From the NCBI GenBank assembly GCA_937901695.1, contig CALDJN010000410.1, positions 1 to 6,514 on the forward strand: DNA of 6,514 nucleotides. The letters run 5' to 3'. This DNA comes from an uncultured Anaerocolumna sp. (GTDB lineage Bacteria > Bacillota > Clostridia > Lachnospirales > Lachnospiraceae). The position numbers were made by a program, and so were the translations under genes. The notes beneath the pieces were generated by a model. That model made no database searches, was not told the origin of the DNA, and was given only the letters and a program-made list of their open reading frames with translations. Every line of letters starts with the position of its first letter. Position 1 is the first letter of the stretch. Positions 5,547 to 6,514 of this stretch are shown piece after piece.

Positions 5547-6443
5547 ATGGATAGAAGAAAAAGGTTAAAAATTATTGCTGTTTTTATGTTCATTTTAGCA
5601 GCTGGAACCATATATAGTTGTAGAAGTACTAAGAATCAAGAGCCAGAAGTTTATTTACTTAATCAAGAATCAACAGAATCTGCACAAGATCCAGGTGTGG
5701 CGGAATCTTTACTGGATGTAAGTAGTAAGGAATCTTCACAGAATCAAGTGTCACAAGCATCTTTACAAGTAGATGAATCCAAAGTTCCTTTACAAAGTCA
5801 AAAAGATAATAAAACTCTTTCGCTTTCTGAGGATGAAAATCTTAATCTTACTACTTCAGCATCGGTACAAAATAATGAAAACAGTATACATTATATTTAT
5901 GTTCACCTTTGCGGAGCTGTGAAGAAATCTGATGTTTACAAGGTCGAAGAGGACACTCGTTTGGTTGATGTGATTGCACTGGCTGGAGGATTAACTGAGG
6001 ATGCAGCAGGAGACTTTGTTAATCAAGCATCCCTTCTTGAAGATGGGCAGCAGATATACATTCCTACTAAGGAGGAAGTTAAAGAAAAAACTCCATTGGA
6101 ATATGCTGTAAGTTCACCGTTACCTAATAAGAATAATAGTTCGAGCAGTAGTAATAATTCGAGCAATAGTAATAATTCAAATAATAGTTCAAATAATAGT
6201 AATAATTCGAATAATAGCAGCAATAATAATTCGAAGAAAAGTAATAATGGTATAATTAATATTAATACCGCTTCCAAGGAAGAACTTATGACCTTATCCG
6301 GAATTGGAGAGGCGAAGGCAAAAAGTATTATAGATTATAGAGAAACACATAATGGTTTTAAATCCATTGAAGAAATCAAGAATATTGTTGGAATTAAAGA
6401 TTCTATCTATAATAAAGTAAAAGATTCAATATCAGTAAAATAA
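5547..6443 (+). CDS. comEA: ComEA-family competence DNA-binding protein (SLBB plus helix-hairpin-helix)
   Basis: Membrane-anchored extracellular protein that, in characterised relatives, binds double-stranded DNA outside the membrane and hands it to the uptake channel during transformation. Layout of the 298 residues: positively charged N-terminus then a hydrophobic anchor (8-24) ending TIYSC; a Ser/Gln/Glu-rich spacer (about 30-112); an SLBB domain (about 115-176: YVHLCGAVKKSDVY, LVDVIALAGGLTEDA, DGQQIYIP); a Ser/Asn low-complexity linker (about 195-234); and a C-terminal DNA-binding region opening ININTAS (237-243), with LSGIGEAKAKSIIDYR (250-265) as hairpin one and IKNIVGIKDSIYNKV as hairpin two. 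Cys25 might be lipidated, but the tyrosine at the -2 position is a poor lipobox. AAGGAG six bases before ATG supports the start. Longer than the usual ~200 residues because of the two linkers. No comEC/comEB is in view, so working competence cannot be claimed. Confidence 0.9.
   Translation: MDRRKRLKIIAVFMFILAAGTIYSCRSTKNQEPEVYLLNQESTESAQDPGVAESLLDVSSKESSQNQVSQASLQVDESKVPLQSQKDNKTLSLSEDENLNLTTSASVQNNENSIHYIYVHLCGAVKKSDVYKVEEDTRLVDVIALAGGLTEDAAGDFVNQASLLEDGQQIYIPTKEEVKEKTPLEYAVSSPLPNKNNSSSSSNNSSNSNNSNNSSNNSNNSNNSSNNNSKKSNNGIININTASKEELMTLSGIGEAKAKSIIDYRETHNGFKSIEEIKNIVGIKDSIYNKVKDSISVK
6129..6248 (+). repeat. Trinucleotide-rich Ser/Asn microsatellite inside comEA
   Basis: About 40 codons are almost entirely AAT, AGT, TCG, TCA and AGC, encoding an Asn/Ser run between the SLBB and DNA-binding domains. 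The AAT-AGT-AAT-AAT-TCG motif recurs, so copy number could change by slippage without breaking the frame. It probably acts as a flexible tether. The antisense frame through it (Leu-rich) is an artefact of this composition. Confidence 0.85.
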
Positions 6444-6514
6444 ACCCTATATATAAGTATAATATAGTAAAATAGAGCTTAGAAAATTATACTTATATAT
6501 AGGGTTTATTTTAC
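6435..6514. repeat. Perfect 29-bp inverted repeat over the comEA stop codon (possible bidirectional terminator)
   Basis: Bases 6435-6463 are the exact reverse complement of 6486-6514, around a 22-base loop. The arms include AAACCCTATATATAAGTATA (from 6442) and its inverse. The left arm contains the last ComEA codons (Val-Lys-stop), and the right arm ends TTTATTTTAC at the window edge, so pairing may extend further. A-rich left and T-rich right ends suit a bidirectional terminator; ends of a small mobile repeat are the alternative. Confidence 0.8.

Overview
The window comes from an AT-rich, low-GC Gram-positive chromosome with strong Shine-Dalgarno sites. It is most likely a clostridial Firmicute of the Lachnospiraceae type. 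The protein sequences resemble, from memory only, Lachnoclostridium (Clostridium) phytofermentans and relatives; no database search was possible. All real genes lie on the + strand.

Positions 1-4541 hold an arginine (ornithine) biosynthesis cluster in the order argC (5' end cut by the window edge), argJ, argB, argD. Together these phosphorylate N-acetylglutamate (ArgB), reduce it to the semialdehyde (ArgC), transaminate it to N-acetylornithine (ArgD), and move the acetyl group from N-acetylornithine back to glutamate (ArgJ), giving the cyclic, acetyl-recycling form of ornithine synthesis. ArgB carries the N-terminal helix and C-terminal signature of the arginine-inhibited type, which fits feedback control at the kinase. 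argC-argJ and argB-argD are each tightly spaced, but a 308-base repeat-filled gap splits argJ from argB.

Two intergenic regions are occupied by one repeat family with the core TGTCATTCTGAG...GCGAAGAATC and its inverse. The copy between argJ and argB (2144-2420) is a hairpin whose left flank is a 27-bp tandem array and whose right flank is a 22-bp tandem array. The copy after argD (4584-4859) has four 36-bp direct repeats, one inverted copy ending in a T-run, and 18-bp perfect terminal inverted repeats, so it looks like a MITE-like composite that may also act as the operon terminator. Short 13-14 bp tandem repeats lie next to it, and one set includes the argD stop codon.

Positions 4860-6514 hold two further genes, each with a plausible sigma-A promoter: a small five-helix membrane protein of the DMT/YdcZ (DUF606) family, and a ComEA-type competence DNA-binding protein (membrane anchor, SLBB domain, Ser/Asn low-complexity linker, helix-hairpin-helix domain). 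The window ends in a perfect 29-bp inverted repeat that overlaps the comEA stop codon. The genes are ordinary. The unusual content is the layered repeat architecture attached to gene ends. I saw no defence system, prophage, transposase, tRNA or rRNA.
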